Assembly: GCA_023250195.1 (NCBI GenBank)
Contig: JAHFBF010000003.1
Coordinates: forward strand, 347,753 to 411,752
Direction: 5' to 3'
Source: Candidatus Melainabacteria bacterium
Lineage (GTDB): Bacteria > Cyanobacteriota > Vampirovibrionia > 2-02-FULL-35-15
DNA: 64,000 nt
Shown piece by piece: positions 1 to 7,980 of this stretch. Every line of letters begins with the position of its first letter. Position 1 is the stretch's first letter. Both the position numbers and the translations under genes were made by a program. The notes beneath the pieces were generated by a model. That model made no database searches, was not told the DNA's origin, and saw only the letters and a list, made by a program, of their open reading frames with translations.

Positions 1-420
1 GGGGAAAAGCTTTTTGATGAATATCCAAATGCTCAGGAAGCTACAAAAAAAATTGCTGATGCTCAGGATGAGTTGAAAGAATCAATTACAGAATCAGAAA
101 AGATTTACGGCGAATTTGAAAAACAGAAAAAATCAGAAGCTGAGAAACTGACCAAGCAAAAAGAGCTTCAGGCTAAAATTGATTTAAAGGCTAAAGAGAC
201 AAAGAAAATGATTGAAAATTTATCCAGTAAAATTGAACAGGATATTTTACAGTCTATAAAAACAGTAGCTGGTGAAAAAGCGCTTGATATAGTGTTTGAT
301 AAGAGAGCAGTGCTGCATGGAGGTGTAGATGTTACACAGCCAGTTCTGGAACTTTTAAAGAAAAAAGTTCCAATAGCAAATCAGCCGGAAAGTAAAAAGG
401 ATTCAAAAGGTACAAATTAA
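1..420 (+). CDS. OmpH/Skp-family periplasmic chaperone, 5' truncated
   Basis: The reading frame is open from base 1, so the gene starts outside the window and only its last 139 residues are visible. The visible N-terminal part reads [11 protein letters not shown], the 'x-L-F-x-E-Y-P-x-A' motif typical of OmpH/Skp proteins. A long Lys/Glu/Gln-rich helical stretch follows. The C-terminal block [13 protein letters not shown] matches the family's closing beta-strand region. Skp-type proteins are periplasmic holdases that escort outer-membrane proteins to the BAM machinery. The stop is 2 nt before lpxD, so the two are probably co-transcribed, an arrangement common in Gram-negative envelope operons. 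The TTG at 73 could be misread as a start, but the family motif lies upstream of it. Confidence 0.85.
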   Translation, partial: GEKLFDEYPNAQEATKKIADAQDELKESITESEKIYGEFEKQKKSEAEKLTKQKELQAKIDLKAKETKKMIENLSSKIEQDILQSIKTVAGEKALDIVFDKRAVLHGGVDVTQPVLELLKKKVPIANQPESKKDSKGTN

Positions 421-422
421 AC

Positions 423-1634
423 ATGTCTAAGGTCCTAAGTAAAACTTTGCTTGAAATTGCAAAGGTTATTGATGGTGAAATTCAGGAAAAGAACAATAGC
501 TACAAGGATTTGCTTATAACCAGCCTGGCTGTTTCTCCAGATTCTTCTACTTTGAATGATCTAGTCGTTGCTTTTGATCAAAAATACATTAAAAATATTA
601 ATGCTATAAAAGCTAAAGTAATAATATTGCCTTATTCAGTCAAGGATAAAATCCCACCACTTGAAATCCCCATTATATGGGTAAAAAGACCAAGAATTGT
701 TTTAAAAAAACTCTTGGAGCTTTTTAGTAAACCAAGATTTTATTCACCAAAAGGTATTCATCCAAGTGCCGTAGTAGATTCTTCAAGCAAAATTGAAAAG
801 AATTGTTCTATTGGGGCAAATGTTTTTATTGGGCCAAATTGTACTATTGGTGAAAATACAATTATTAATTCAAATGTTTATGTTGGTTCTAATGTAATTG
901 TTGGAAAGAATTGTTTACTTTATCCAAATTGTTCTGTGCTTGACTATGTACAAATTGGAAATAATGTTATTTTGCATTCTGGAGGGGTAATCGGTTCTGA
1001 TGGTTATAGTTATGTAACTGAAGAAGAAAGCAATTTGGAAAAAGCTAAAAAAGGAGATTTTAATTTTAATTTAGGAAGGCAGGTACAGCATAAAATCCTA
1101 TCTGCAGGCGATGTAATTATTGAGGATGATGTGGAAATTGGTGCAAATACCTGCATTGATCGAGGGACTATTGGTTCTACAATTATTGGAACTGGTACAA
1201 AAGTTGATAATCTTGTTCAAATCGCACATAATTGTAAAATTGGAAAAGATTGTCTGATAGTTGGTCAGGTAGGTTTTGCAGGGAGTATAAACGTTGGTGA
1301 CAGGGTTATAGTAGGTGGTCAAGTTGGTTTTGCAGATAATATAAACATTGGCTCTGATGTGATTTTCATAGCAAGAAGTGGAGTTCATGGAAATATCCCA
1401 TCAAATAGTATTTATATGGGAACGCCTGCTGTGCCTTATCAAGAAAATATTAAAAATGAAAAAGCTATGAGAAGACTTCCAAAGAAACAGGAGAAATTAG
1501 AAGAGCAGGTAAAACTTTTAGAAGAAAAAGTAAAAGGGTTGGAAAATAAACTGGATACGTCATTGCGAGGAGGCTCTGAAAGAGCCGACCCGCTCCGCCT
1601 CGGCGGAGACGAGGCGAGCGCGGCAATCTCCTAA
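423..1634 (+). CDS. lpxD: UDP-3-O-acylglucosamine N-acyltransferase LpxD
   Basis: LpxD adds the N-linked hydroxyacyl chain to UDP-3-O-acylglucosamine in lipid A synthesis, so this cell should make LPS. The first ~110 residues form the N-terminal uridine-binding-type domain. Residues ~112-340 are left-handed beta-helix hexapeptide repeats (for example [19 protein letters not shown]). The catalytic His is likely His269 in [10 protein letters not shown] short coiled coil follows at ~350-385. The last ~25 residues ([17 protein letters not shown] and onward) are encoded by the dispersed repeat at 1558-1677 and are not native LpxD. The gene is therefore extended or its original end replaced by an inserted element. 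It starts 2 nt after the OmpH-like gene and precedes wecB by 48 nt. Confidence 0.95.
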   Translation: MSKVLSKTLLEIAKVIDGEIQEKNNSYKDLLITSLAVSPDSSTLNDLVVAFDQKYIKNINAIKAKVIILPYSVKDKIPPLEIPIIWVKRPRIVLKKLLELFSKPRFYSPKGIHPSAVVDSSSKIEKNCSIGANVFIGPNCTIGENTIINSNVYVGSNVIVGKNCLLYPNCSVLDYVQIGNNVILHSGGVIGSDGYSYVTEEESNLEKAKKGDFNFNLGRQVQHKILSAGDVIIEDDVEIGANTCIDRGTIGSTIIGTGTKVDNLVQIAHNCKIGKDCLIVGQVGFAGSINVGDRVIVGGQVGFADNINIGSDVIFIARSGVHGNIPSNSIYMGTPAVPYQENIKNEKAMRRLPKKQEKLEEQVKLLEEKVKGLENKLDTSLRGGSERADPLRLGGDEASAAIS

Positions 1635-1677
1635 CGTTTGTGAGATTGCTTCGTTGCTAACGCTCCTCGCAATGACG
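1558..1677. repeat. Dispersed imperfect-palindrome repeat, 'CGTCATTGCGAGGA' family, copy 1
   Basis: The element is bounded by CGTCATTGCGAGGA and its inverse TCCTCGCAATGACG and contains GGCAATCTCCTAACGTTTG and GAGATTGCTTCGT. It is much more GC-rich than its surroundings. It overlaps the 3' end of lpxD and supplies that gene's stop codon. Related copies are at 16739-16828 and 40565-40685, with a degenerate one at 47645-47692. Elements with these ends are widely dispersed in bacterial genomes and often appear as 'HCEERSDEAI'-like peptides. Confidence 0.9.
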
Positions 1678-1682
1678 CTAAG

Positions 1683-2801
1683 ATGAGAATGAAAAAAATC
1701 GCTATCGTATTAGGAACCCGCCCCGAGGTTATTAAATTAGCCCCAATATACATCGAATTAAAAAAGTCTAAAAAATTTAAACCAATATTAATCAGTACCG
1801 GTCAGCATAAAGAAATGGTCAATGAAATGTTTCAGTGGTTTGGTATTAAAGAAGATTTTAATCTAAACCTAATGCAAAAAAACCAAACCTTGCCAAGCAT
1901 TACGGCAAGAGTGCTTGAAGCCACTTATAATTTGTTCTCAAAGATAAAACCTAATTTAGTAATTGTTGAAGGAGATACTGTTTCAGTAATGGCAGCAGGT
2001 TTAGCAGCCTTCTATTTAAAAATCCCGGTTGCTCATGTTGAAGCAGGTTTAAGAACAAATGATATTTATAATCCATTTCCCGAAGAAATGGCAAGAAGGA
2101 TGGTTTCGCAACTTACAAATATTCATTTTTCACCTACACAACAGGCAGGTTTAAATTTAAAAAAAGAAAACATTTCTAAAAATGTTTATCTGACTGGGAA
2201 TACTGTAATTGATGCTCTGTTATATACGGTGAGGAAAATTAGAGATTCCGTAGAGGCGTTGCATGCAACGCCTCTACCGGATTTTAAAAAATATCGAGTA
2301 ATTCTTGTTACAATGCATCGAAGAGAAAATTTTGGGGAAGCACATAGACAAATTGCAAAAACGTTATTGAAGATTCTAAATGCTTTTCCTGATACAGCAG
2401 TTCTTTTACCGCTGCATAAAAACCCAAAGGTAAGAGATGTAATTAAACCAATTTTAAAAAATCACAAAAGAGTTTTTTTAACAGAGCCGCTTGGTTATGT
2501 ACCATTTGTTTATGCTATGAAAAACAGTTATTTAATTCTGACGGACTCTGGTGGTGTGCAGGAAGAAGCGCCAAGCCTTGGAAAGCCGGTTTTAGTGCTT
2601 CGTACTACTACAGAACGTCCTGAAGGAATAAGGGCAGGATCAGCAAAGCTTGTAGGAGTAGATCCCCAAAAAATATTTAATGAAACATCAAAACTTTTAA
2701 CAAATAAAAAAGCTTATACTAAAATGTCAAAAGTGAAAAATCCTTACGGAGATGGTAGAGCGAGTAAGAGGATTATAGAAATTCTAAAGTTAAAAGTTTA
2801 A
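1683..2801 (+). CDS. wecB: UDP-N-acetylglucosamine 2-epimerase (non-hydrolysing)
   Basis: The enzyme interconverts UDP-GlcNAc and UDP-ManNAc for surface polysaccharide synthesis. The N-terminus IVLGTRPEVIKLAP is the family's signature nucleotide-binding loop. HVEAGLRTNDIYNPFPEE, LVTMHRRENFG and LTDSGGVQEEAPSLGKPVL are the conserved active-site segments of a GT-B-fold epimerase. ATG 1683 and ATG 1689 are both possible starts; the second gives MKKIAIV. A perfect 28-nt palindrome at 2250-2277 is inserted in frame between the nucleotide-sugar domain segments and encodes VEALHATPL at about residues 190-198. Length (372) is close to normal for the family. It follows lpxD, consistent with envelope polysaccharide genes. 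Confidence 0.95.
   Translation: MRMKKIAIVLGTRPEVIKLAPIYIELKKSKKFKPILISTGQHKEMVNEMFQWFGIKEDFNLNLMQKNQTLPSITARVLEATYNLFSKIKPNLVIVEGDTVSVMAAGLAAFYLKIPVAHVEAGLRTNDIYNPFPEEMARRMVSQLTNIHFSPTQQAGLNLKKENISKNVYLTGNTVIDALLYTVRKIRDSVEALHATPLPDFKKYRVILVTMHRRENFGEAHRQIAKTLLKILNAFPDTAVLLPLHKNPKVRDVIKPILKNHKRVFLTEPLGYVPFVYAMKNSYLILTDSGGVQEEAPSLGKPVLVLRTTTERPEGIRAGSAKLVGVDPQKIFNETSKLLTNKKAYTKMSKVKNPYGDGRASKRIIEILKLKV
2250..2277. repeat. 28-nt perfect palindrome inside wecB
   Basis: The left half is GTAGAGGCGTTGCA and the right half is its exact reverse complement. It lies in frame in wecB and keeps the ORF open. It belongs to the GTAG...CTAC 28-nt class seen at seven other places in this window. Confidence 0.95.
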
Positions 2802-2973
2802 ACTAAATTTTGAGCTTTAAGTTTTGACTTTGAAGTTTATTAGTGCTATCCCTTTTTCAAATAAAAATTATTTAAATCAAGTAAATCTTATCTTTTAATT
2901 GACATAGTCTGGTTTGGAGTTTTTCGGTAGGGGGTAAAGCCTAAATAGTTAATTAATCCTGGAGAAAGTAAAA

Positions 2974-3612
2974 ATGAATAAAAAGCTTGTAGTTGGCTTG
3001 GTTTCAGCTTTTAGTTTTCTAATAATATTTTCAATCAATAATTTTGCTTCAGCTCAAAGTACTGGCGGAGATTGTTCATCTGCGCCTTGTAATGGTTATG
3101 AACATCAAGCTGGCTGTGGAGAAGGATTTTACTTGGATTCAAGTGATGAATGTTGCTGTGTAGCTCCTCCAGTAGTAGGACATGTAGCAGTTATTCCTGC
3201 CCTTCCTCCTATAGACTTTTATGACTGTAGATTTGCAGGAAATGGTCCTGCAAAGGGAGAATGGGAGGGATATGCATATGGAGAGGTTACTAGAGATTGT
3301 GGAACTCAGTGTAGTCACTGTGGTAACATTTTTGGTAAAAATTGTACAACCGATGATGATTGTACTATTACTCACCTTGGAGGACGTACAAGCAAAAGAA
3401 GGTGTGTGCAAAAAACGGATACTCAAAAGGCCTGTCTTGAAGACATAGGTTGTGTCCTTAAGTCAACAAGTGACTGTTCGTTTAGGACAGATTGTGCGCA
3501 AGATGAGCTTTGCTCTAACTGCAAATGTGTTTCTAATGTTGTTAATTCTAATCAAACTCCTACAAAACCACCATTAGTAGAAACAACAGAAATACCAGTA
3601 GAAGCAGATTAA
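2974..3612 (+). CDS. Secreted cysteine-rich protein of unknown function
   Basis: I do not recognise the family. The protein has a clear signal peptide (MNKKLVVGLVSAFSFLIIF, predicted cleavage after FASAQ near residue 28). The mature part contains about 20 cysteines in 185 residues, with clusters such as ECCC, CGTQCSHCG and CSNCKC. The even number suggests many disulfides in the periplasm or outside the cell, or metal binding. The C-terminal ~25 residues are Thr/Pro/Val-rich and lack Cys. An SD-like GGAG lies about 10 nt before ATG 2974. A TTGACA occurs at 2899-2904, but I see no good -10 at the right distance. It stands alone, convergent with the solute-binding protein gene. Confidence 0.75.
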   Translation: MNKKLVVGLVSAFSFLIIFSINNFASAQSTGGDCSSAPCNGYEHQAGCGEGFYLDSSDECCCVAPPVVGHVAVIPALPPIDFYDCRFAGNGPAKGEWEGYAYGEVTRDCGTQCSHCGNIFGKNCTTDDDCTITHLGGRTSKRRCVQKTDTQKACLEDIGCVLKSTSDCSFRTDCAQDELCSNCKCVSNVVNSNQTPTKPPLVETTEIPVEAD

Positions 3613-3615
3613 GTG

Positions 3616-4974
3616 CTAAGCTCTTAATTTCTCATATTTCTTCTGCCTATTAACCTCTTTTCCCATCTTTTCTTGTACTTCATTCAAAGCTTCTTCAGGA
3701 GTTTTGTTTAATCTCATTACTGCTTCAAATGCTCTTTTTAATTCTCTTCTATAGAACTCATAAAATGTGGCTTGAGGAAAGAAAATAGCATCTTTAGCTC
3801 TGGCAAGGTTTATAAAAACCTTTATATAAGGATGAGGATGTTTTTTTATAAACTCTTCCCTATCAGAATAAATAAGTGGTGAAAACTTTCCCTGAGCTAT
3901 GCAAAGCTCTTCCAGGTTTTCAGGTCTCATAAGCCATTTTATAAATTCAAAGGCTTCTTTTGGATGTTTTGAACCTTTTGGAATTAAGATACAGTCACTG
4001 TCAACTACGGTTATTAAATTCCCGTCTTTTGTCGGCATTGGAGCTACACCCCACTTTAGGTTTGGTGCAAAGCGTGGAATAAAATTTCCTTCCCATACAC
4101 CGTTTACTTCCAAAGCAATTTTCTCTGTATAAAAAGGGTTATTTGGCCCCTGATAATTCCCAAATTCTTCCTGAAATGTCTGAATATTTTTTCCGCCAAG
4201 ATTTTTTACAAAACTTTGTGCCCAGCTCCATGCTTCAATGTTTTTTGGATTATTTGCTGTAATAATTTCCCCCTCAGTCTCTCCCCATTTCCCTCCAAAT
4301 AACACGCCATAAAATCCAAATGCCCATGAAGGCCAGCTTGGTAAAAAACCTATTTGAGTTATTTTACCGGCTTGATTTTTTTTGGTGAGCTTCTCTGAAA
4401 ATGTTTCTAATTCTTTCAGGGTTTTTGGCGGGATTTCCGGATTTAAACCAGCTTTTTTAAATAAATTTTTATTCCAGTAAAGTGCTGTAGCTGTAGGTGT
4501 TGTAGGTAAAGCCCAGGTATGTCCGTAAAGATTTAACATTTTCCAGTATACAGGCATGAAAATATTTTCATTAATCATATTTTCTTTACAGTATTCATCA
4601 AGTGGAATTATTGCTCCTCGTGAAGCGAGCTCAGGTACCCATGCTGCAATTGAGCTTATGACATCAGGAGGAGTCCCGCCGATTATTGAAAGCAAAGTTT
4701 TTTTTCTGGGTTCTGAAACAGTTAACAATTTTACCTTTAAGTTTGAGTGAGTAGCATTAAATCTGTCTACTAATCGTTCAATAGCCTTGCCCTCAAACCC
4801 TGTCCAGTACTGCCAATAAGTAATCTGTGTTATTTTTTGTGTTGATGTACTGGGTGTCATTCCCGCGCAAGCGGGAATCCAGGAGCATTGATTATGTTGT
4901 ACTGGATTCCCAGTCAAGCTGGGAATGACAATTAATAAAAAAATCATTGCTAATAAATTAAAAATTCTTCTCAT
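3616..4974 (-). CDS. ABC transporter extracellular solute-binding protein, sugar type (family 1)
   Basis: The sequence matches carbohydrate-binding periplasmic proteins such as UgpB/MalE. ITYWQYWTGFEGKAIERLVDRFN is the usual first strand and helix. TPPDVISSIAAWVPELASRG, LPTTPTATALYWNKNLFKKAGL and IPKGSKHPKEAFEFIKWL are characteristic blocks. It would deliver a sugar or sugar-phosphate to an ABC importer, but no permease gene is nearby, so it is an orphan in this window. The N-terminus is odd: residues 1-15 (MRRIFNLLAMIFLLI) look like a signal peptide core, and residues 16-39 (including SWIPACAGMT) are encoded by the repeat at 4856-4929. Mature sequence resumes at about residue 40. Whether export still works is unknown. 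Confidence 0.85.
   Translation of the reverse strand: MRRIFNLLAMIFLLIVIPSLTGNPVQHNQCSWIPACAGMTPSTSTQKITQITYWQYWTGFEGKAIERLVDRFNATHSNLKVKLLTVSEPRKKTLLSIIGGTPPDVISSIAAWVPELASRGAIIPLDEYCKENMINENIFMPVYWKMLNLYGHTWALPTTPTATALYWNKNLFKKAGLNPEIPPKTLKELETFSEKLTKKNQAGKITQIGFLPSWPSWAFGFYGVLFGGKWGETEGEIITANNPKNIEAWSWAQSFVKNLGGKNIQTFQEEFGNYQGPNNPFYTEKIALEVNGVWEGNFIPRFAPNLKWGVAPMPTKDGNLITVVDSDCILIPKGSKHPKEAFEFIKWLMRPENLEELCIAQGKFSPLIYSDREEFIKKHPHPYIKVFINLARAKDAIFFPQATFYEFYRRELKRAFEAVMRLNKTPEEALNEVQEKMGKEVNRQKKYEKLRA
4856..4929. repeat. Dispersed inverted repeat, 'GTCATTCCCGCG' family, in a signal peptide
   Basis: The ends are GTCATTCCCGCGCAAGCGGG and GTCAAGCTGGGAATGAC, enclosing GGATTCC/GGAATCC motifs. It translates on the minus strand to an 'xxGNP...SWIPACAGMT' peptide, a signature known from dispersed repeats in many bacteria. 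It sits in frame within the signal-peptide region of the solute-binding protein. Confidence 0.9.
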
Positions 4975-4982
4975 CTTAAATA

Positions 4983-6560
4983 TTATTGAAAGGTATTTAA
5001 CCTAAACTGTAGAGCTTCCAATATATGCTCGTCTTTAATGATATCTGAATTTCCCAAATCAGCAATTGTTCTTGCCACTTTTAAAACCCTGTCAAAGCTT
5101 CTTGCTGTTAATGAAAAGGTTTTAATGGCTTCCCTGAGGATAAGCTCTCCATTCTTATCAGTCTTACAGAAATGTTTTATTTCTTTTGAAGATAAGTGTG
5201 AATTTGATGAAATATTTAAATTCTTATATCTGTTTGACTGAATTTTCTTTGTTTTTAAGACTCTCTCTTTAATATTTTCTGAGCTTTCTGAGAGCTTAGT
5301 ACTCATTATTTCATTTTCATTCAACCGTTTTACTTCTATCTGCAGATCTATTCTGTCTATAATTGGACCTGAAATTTTACTTTGATATTTTTTTATATTG
5401 TTTAAAGCACATTTGCATTTTTTAATATTGTCCCCGAAGTATCCACATGGACAAGGGTTGCAGGCAGCTATTAAAGTAAAATCACAGGGGAAAGTGTAGC
5501 TTCTTCTGGAACGAGAAATGGTAACTTCTTTTATTTCAATTGCTTGTCTTAGACTATCCAGAACATGTCTTGGAAATTCCGTAAACTCATCTAGAAATAA
5601 AATTCCTTTATGTGCCAGTGAGATCTCTCCGGGTTGTGGGATGGAGCCTCCTCCTATTAATCCTGCAATACTTGTGCTGTGGTGCGGTGAACGAAAAGGT
5701 CTTAAGAAAATTAAACTATTTTCTTTATTTAGTTTTCCGGCAGCAGAGTAAATTTGAGTAGTTTCAATTTTTTCTTCATAAGTTAGTGGAAGAAGTATTG
5801 TGGTGAGTCTTTGTGCAAGCATTGATTTACCGCTGCCTGGTGCTCCAATCATTAAAATATGATGTTGTCCGCTTGCGGAAATTTCAAAAGCTCTTTTAGC
5901 AAGCATCTGCCCTTTTACATCACTGAAGTCGACGTTTAGCTTATTTATAAGTTTAATATCAGATAAAATTGTATGTTTAAGCGGAGGAATATTTTCAAGG
6001 TTGTTAATTACATTTATAGCTTCTGTTAAATTAGAGACAGGGTAGATTTTAATTCCTTCGATTAATGAGGCTTCAGCAGAGTTTTCTTTTGGAATGATTA
6101 TGCTTTTTGCGCCTTTCTTTTTTGCAAGGATTACAAATGAAAGAACACCATTTATCGGTCTGACTTTTCCGGAAAGCCCTAACTCACCGACAATATACAA
6201 ACCCTCCAAGTTTGCTTTATTTATAATTGCAGGTTCATAGCAGGTAAGTATTCCAATTGCAATTGGCAAATCATAAGTAGGTCCTGCTTTTTTTGTGTCT
6301 GCTGGTGCAAGATTCACTACGATTTTTTTACTTGGAAATTCTAGAGCACTGGATTTTATTGCAGATCTGACTCTTTCTCTTGATTCGTTTATGGCAGGAT
6401 CTGGAAGTCCAACTAGAATGAAATTTGGCAAGCCTCCTGAAATGTCAACTTCAATTTCAACAGTATAGCTGTTAACACCGATAAGGCCGCAGGAGCTAAT
6501 AATTGCAAATGAGCTTTTTGTATTTGTTTCTACGATCTCAATTTCTTTTGTCTGTGGCAT
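4983..6560 (-). CDS. comM: YifB/ComM family Mg-chelatase-like AAA+ ATPase
   Basis: ComM/YifB proteins are hexameric AAA+ helicases; in naturally transformable bacteria ComM promotes branch migration of incoming DNA. The N-terminal ~170 residues form the Lon-protease-like domain (VEIEVDISGGLPNFILVGLP). Walker A is GAPGSGKSM and Walker B is GILFLDEF. CNPCPCGYFGD with following CKC is the family's cysteine cluster. The C-terminal part carries the ARSFDRVLKVARTIADL sensor segment. The length of 525 is normal. It stops 8 nt upstream of the solute-binding protein start on the same strand, so they may share a transcript, though functions look unrelated. Confidence 0.93.
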   Translation of the reverse strand: MPQTKEIEIVETNTKSSFAIISSCGLIGVNSYTVEIEVDISGGLPNFILVGLPDPAINESRERVRSAIKSSALEFPSKKIVVNLAPADTKKAGPTYDLPIAIGILTCYEPAIINKANLEGLYIVGELGLSGKVRPINGVLSFVILAKKKGAKSIIIPKENSAEASLIEGIKIYPVSNLTEAINVINNLENIPPLKHTILSDIKLINKLNVDFSDVKGQMLAKRAFEISASGQHHILMIGAPGSGKSMLAQRLTTILLPLTYEEKIETTQIYSAAGKLNKENSLIFLRPFRSPHHSTSIAGLIGGGSIPQPGEISLAHKGILFLDEFTEFPRHVLDSLRQAIEIKEVTISRSRRSYTFPCDFTLIAACNPCPCGYFGDNIKKCKCALNNIKKYQSKISGPIIDRIDLQIEVKRLNENEIMSTKLSESSENIKERVLKTKKIQSNRYKNLNISSNSHLSSKEIKHFCKTDKNGELILREAIKTFSLTARSFDRVLKVARTIADLGNSDIIKDEHILEALQFRLNTFQ

Positions 6561-6592
6561 TTTTTAATTTAACCACTTTGACAATTTGATTT

Positions 6593-6660
6593 ATGTAACC
6601 GTAGGTTACATTTGGTGAATATGAGAAAAAATTAATTTTCCCTGTAACCTACAGTTACAT
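6593..6660. repeat. Long inverted repeat ending at a start codon
   Basis: The arms are ATGTAACCGTAGGTTACA (6593-6610) and TGTAACCTACAGTTACAT (6643-6660). They pair over 18 bp with one mismatch, and each arm is itself nearly palindromic around GTAGGTTAC. The 32-nt spacer is AT-rich. The right arm ends inside the ATG of the small gene at 6659, so a folded RNA would bury that start codon. Confidence 0.75.
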
Positions 6661-6919
6661 GGAAATCAAAGCTCATGTTGTATATTTGCTAAATAGGGTG
6701 ATAAAAGAAGTTGATAAATATGGCTCAGAAATTTTTAAGATAGCAGGTTTTGCTTTTATGTCACCTTTTGGAAGAATCATTGTTCAACCATCAATAGTAT
6801 TTAATGAACTTGGCTTTAATGGATTTATATTTTATATAATATTTTCATTATTCCTATTTTTTATAGGGATAATATCCCTAATAAAGGGATATAATATATT
6901 AGATAAAGAATGGAGATAG
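6659..6919 (+). CDS. Small membrane protein of unknown function (86 aa)
   Basis: I do not recognise the family. The first ~50 residues are mixed and moderately basic, and residues ~52-77 (GFIFYIIFSLFLFFIGIISL) form one strong transmembrane segment. No SD is visible before ATG 6659; instead the ATG overlaps the right arm of an inverted repeat. The real start could therefore be lower or translation may be controlled by the hairpin. It is followed after 2 nt by a second small membrane protein with its own good SD, which supports both as real coupled genes. The gene is divergent from comM. Confidence 0.55.
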   Translation: MEIKAHVVYLLNRVIKEVDKYGSEIFKIAGFAFMSPFGRIIVQPSIVFNELGFNGFIFYIIFSLFLFFIGIISLIKGYNILDKEWR

Positions 6920-6921
6920 CC

Positions 6922-7035
6922 ATGGAAATGAATTGGATTCAGATATTAGGATTGATAGTTTTTCCATTTACAGTAGCCTTTATTGCAGCAGCTATACTAT
7001 GGAATAAATTTACTCCAAGAGATAAAAAAAGATAG
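6922..7035 (+). CDS. Single-pass membrane micro-protein (37 aa)
   Basis: The ORF begins with ATG 6922 preceded by GGAG six nt upstream and starts 2 nt after the stop of the 86-residue gene, so translational coupling is likely. The product is one hydrophobic helix (ILGLIVFPFTVAFIAAAILW) followed by a basic tail (TPRDKKR), as in small regulatory or structural membrane peptides. Its stop codon lies inside the 28-nt palindrome at 7032-7059. Function is unknown; small size and lack of homology evidence limit confidence. Confidence 0.6.
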   Translation: MEMNWIQILGLIVFPFTVAFIAAAILWNKFTPRDKKR

Positions 7036-7059
7036 AGACTTGCCATGGCAAGTCTCTAT
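7032..7059. repeat. 28-nt perfect palindrome between convergent genes
   Basis: The left half is ATAGAGACTTGCCA and the right half is its exact reverse complement. It holds the stop codon of the 37-residue gene and overlaps the end of the cytidine deaminase gene on the other strand. It could act as a bidirectional terminator hairpin, though there is no T-run. Confidence 0.9.
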
Positions 7060-7955
7060 AACTTAAACGCCCAGGGCAGAAGCTCTTCAATAGTAGTTAC
7101 TCCCATATTGTCAATAATAATTTTTGTTTTTGGTTCGCAGTAATCTGATATTAGCTGTAATGTATCTCCTGATGGATATTTTACAAAGGGGAATGCAAAA
7201 ACAATTGCTTTTATCTTGTTCCTTGAATTTTTTATTGAACCACTTGCTGTATATGCTCCAAAAACTGATTTGATTGGTTCTGCTGAGCAGGCAAATGAAG
7301 CGCTGTCCAGGGTTGCTGCTGAATATTTTTCATTTATATTTTCTACTAACATGGATACTCCATATTTTTCTTTGGAATATGGTACATGAGCATTATGAAG
7401 AGCAGCTCTTGCTAAGTCTAAAGCATCCATTTCTTCTATAGTTAAAGTTTTTAATTTGTTTTGATCAAGCAGCGGATGAGGTAAAAGTTCTTTTGGAGTA
7501 AATGTTCTTTCATGTCCATCCAGTAAAATAATTCCTTTTGGATCTAGTTTTTGAGAAAGGACTTCTCTGCATGCTCCACATGGGGTTAAAAGATTAAGTT
7601 CTGATTTGTCTGTCCATTTCTCAAGTGCTTTTGGAACACTAACAGCAAGTGCAATAAATTTTTTATACCCTGCTGAGATGCCGTTAAATATTGCATTTCT
7701 TTCAGCACAGACACTTTGTGAAATGGTTGGTTCTACATTTGTCCCTGAAAAAACTTTTGGCTTTTTGCTTTGGTCAATACCAACAACAACAGCACCTACA
7801 GGGAAGTGGCTGTATGGAGACCATGTATTTGCTGATACTTCTTTTGCTAAGTATTTTAAGTTCTCAAATGATAAATTTGAGGTGTTTAATATCTCCTCAA
7901 TCTCTTTATATGAATGTATAATGCTATTATTCATCGCCGGTTTTATAAGGTGCAT
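7056..7955 (-). CDS. cdd: Two-domain cytidine deaminase with degenerate C-terminal domain
   Basis: It deaminates cytidine/deoxycytidine in pyrimidine salvage. The N-terminal half carries the catalytic zinc site CAERNA plus PCGAC, that is, three Cys ligands and the catalytic Glu. The second half repeats the fold (YSKEKYGVSMLVE, FACSAEPIKSVFGAY), but the PCxxC motif is replaced by YPSGDT, so it should not bind zinc. The 299-residue duplicated architecture resembles the dimeric E. coli type (about 294 residues), while the Cys3 site resembles the short tetrameric type. No clear SD precedes ATG 7955; ATG 7934 (MNNSIIHSY) is an alternative start. Pyrimidine salvage is also represented by upp and pyrR in the window. 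Confidence 0.9.
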   Translation of the reverse strand: MHLIKPAMNNSIIHSYKEIEEILNTSNLSFENLKYLAKEVSANTWSPYSHFPVGAVVVGIDQSKKPKVFSGTNVEPTISQSVCAERNAIFNGISAGYKKFIALAVSVPKALEKWTDKSELNLLTPCGACREVLSQKLDPKGIILLDGHERTFTPKELLPHPLLDQNKLKTLTIEEMDALDLARAALHNAHVPYSKEKYGVSMLVENINEKYSAATLDSASFACSAEPIKSVFGAYTASGSIKNSRNKIKAIVFAFPFVKYPSGDTLQLISDYCEPKTKIIIDNMGVTTIEELLPWAFKL

Positions 7956-7980
7956 CTAGTTTGACTGATATATGGCTATT

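Noticed and set aside
2899..2930. TTGACA upstream of the Cys-rich gene as a promoter
   Set aside because: No acceptable -10 hexamer lies at 15-19 nt; kept only as a note.
7606..7959. Plus-strand frames opposite cytidine deaminase
   Set aside because: They are shadows of a gene with clear catalytic motifs and have no SD.
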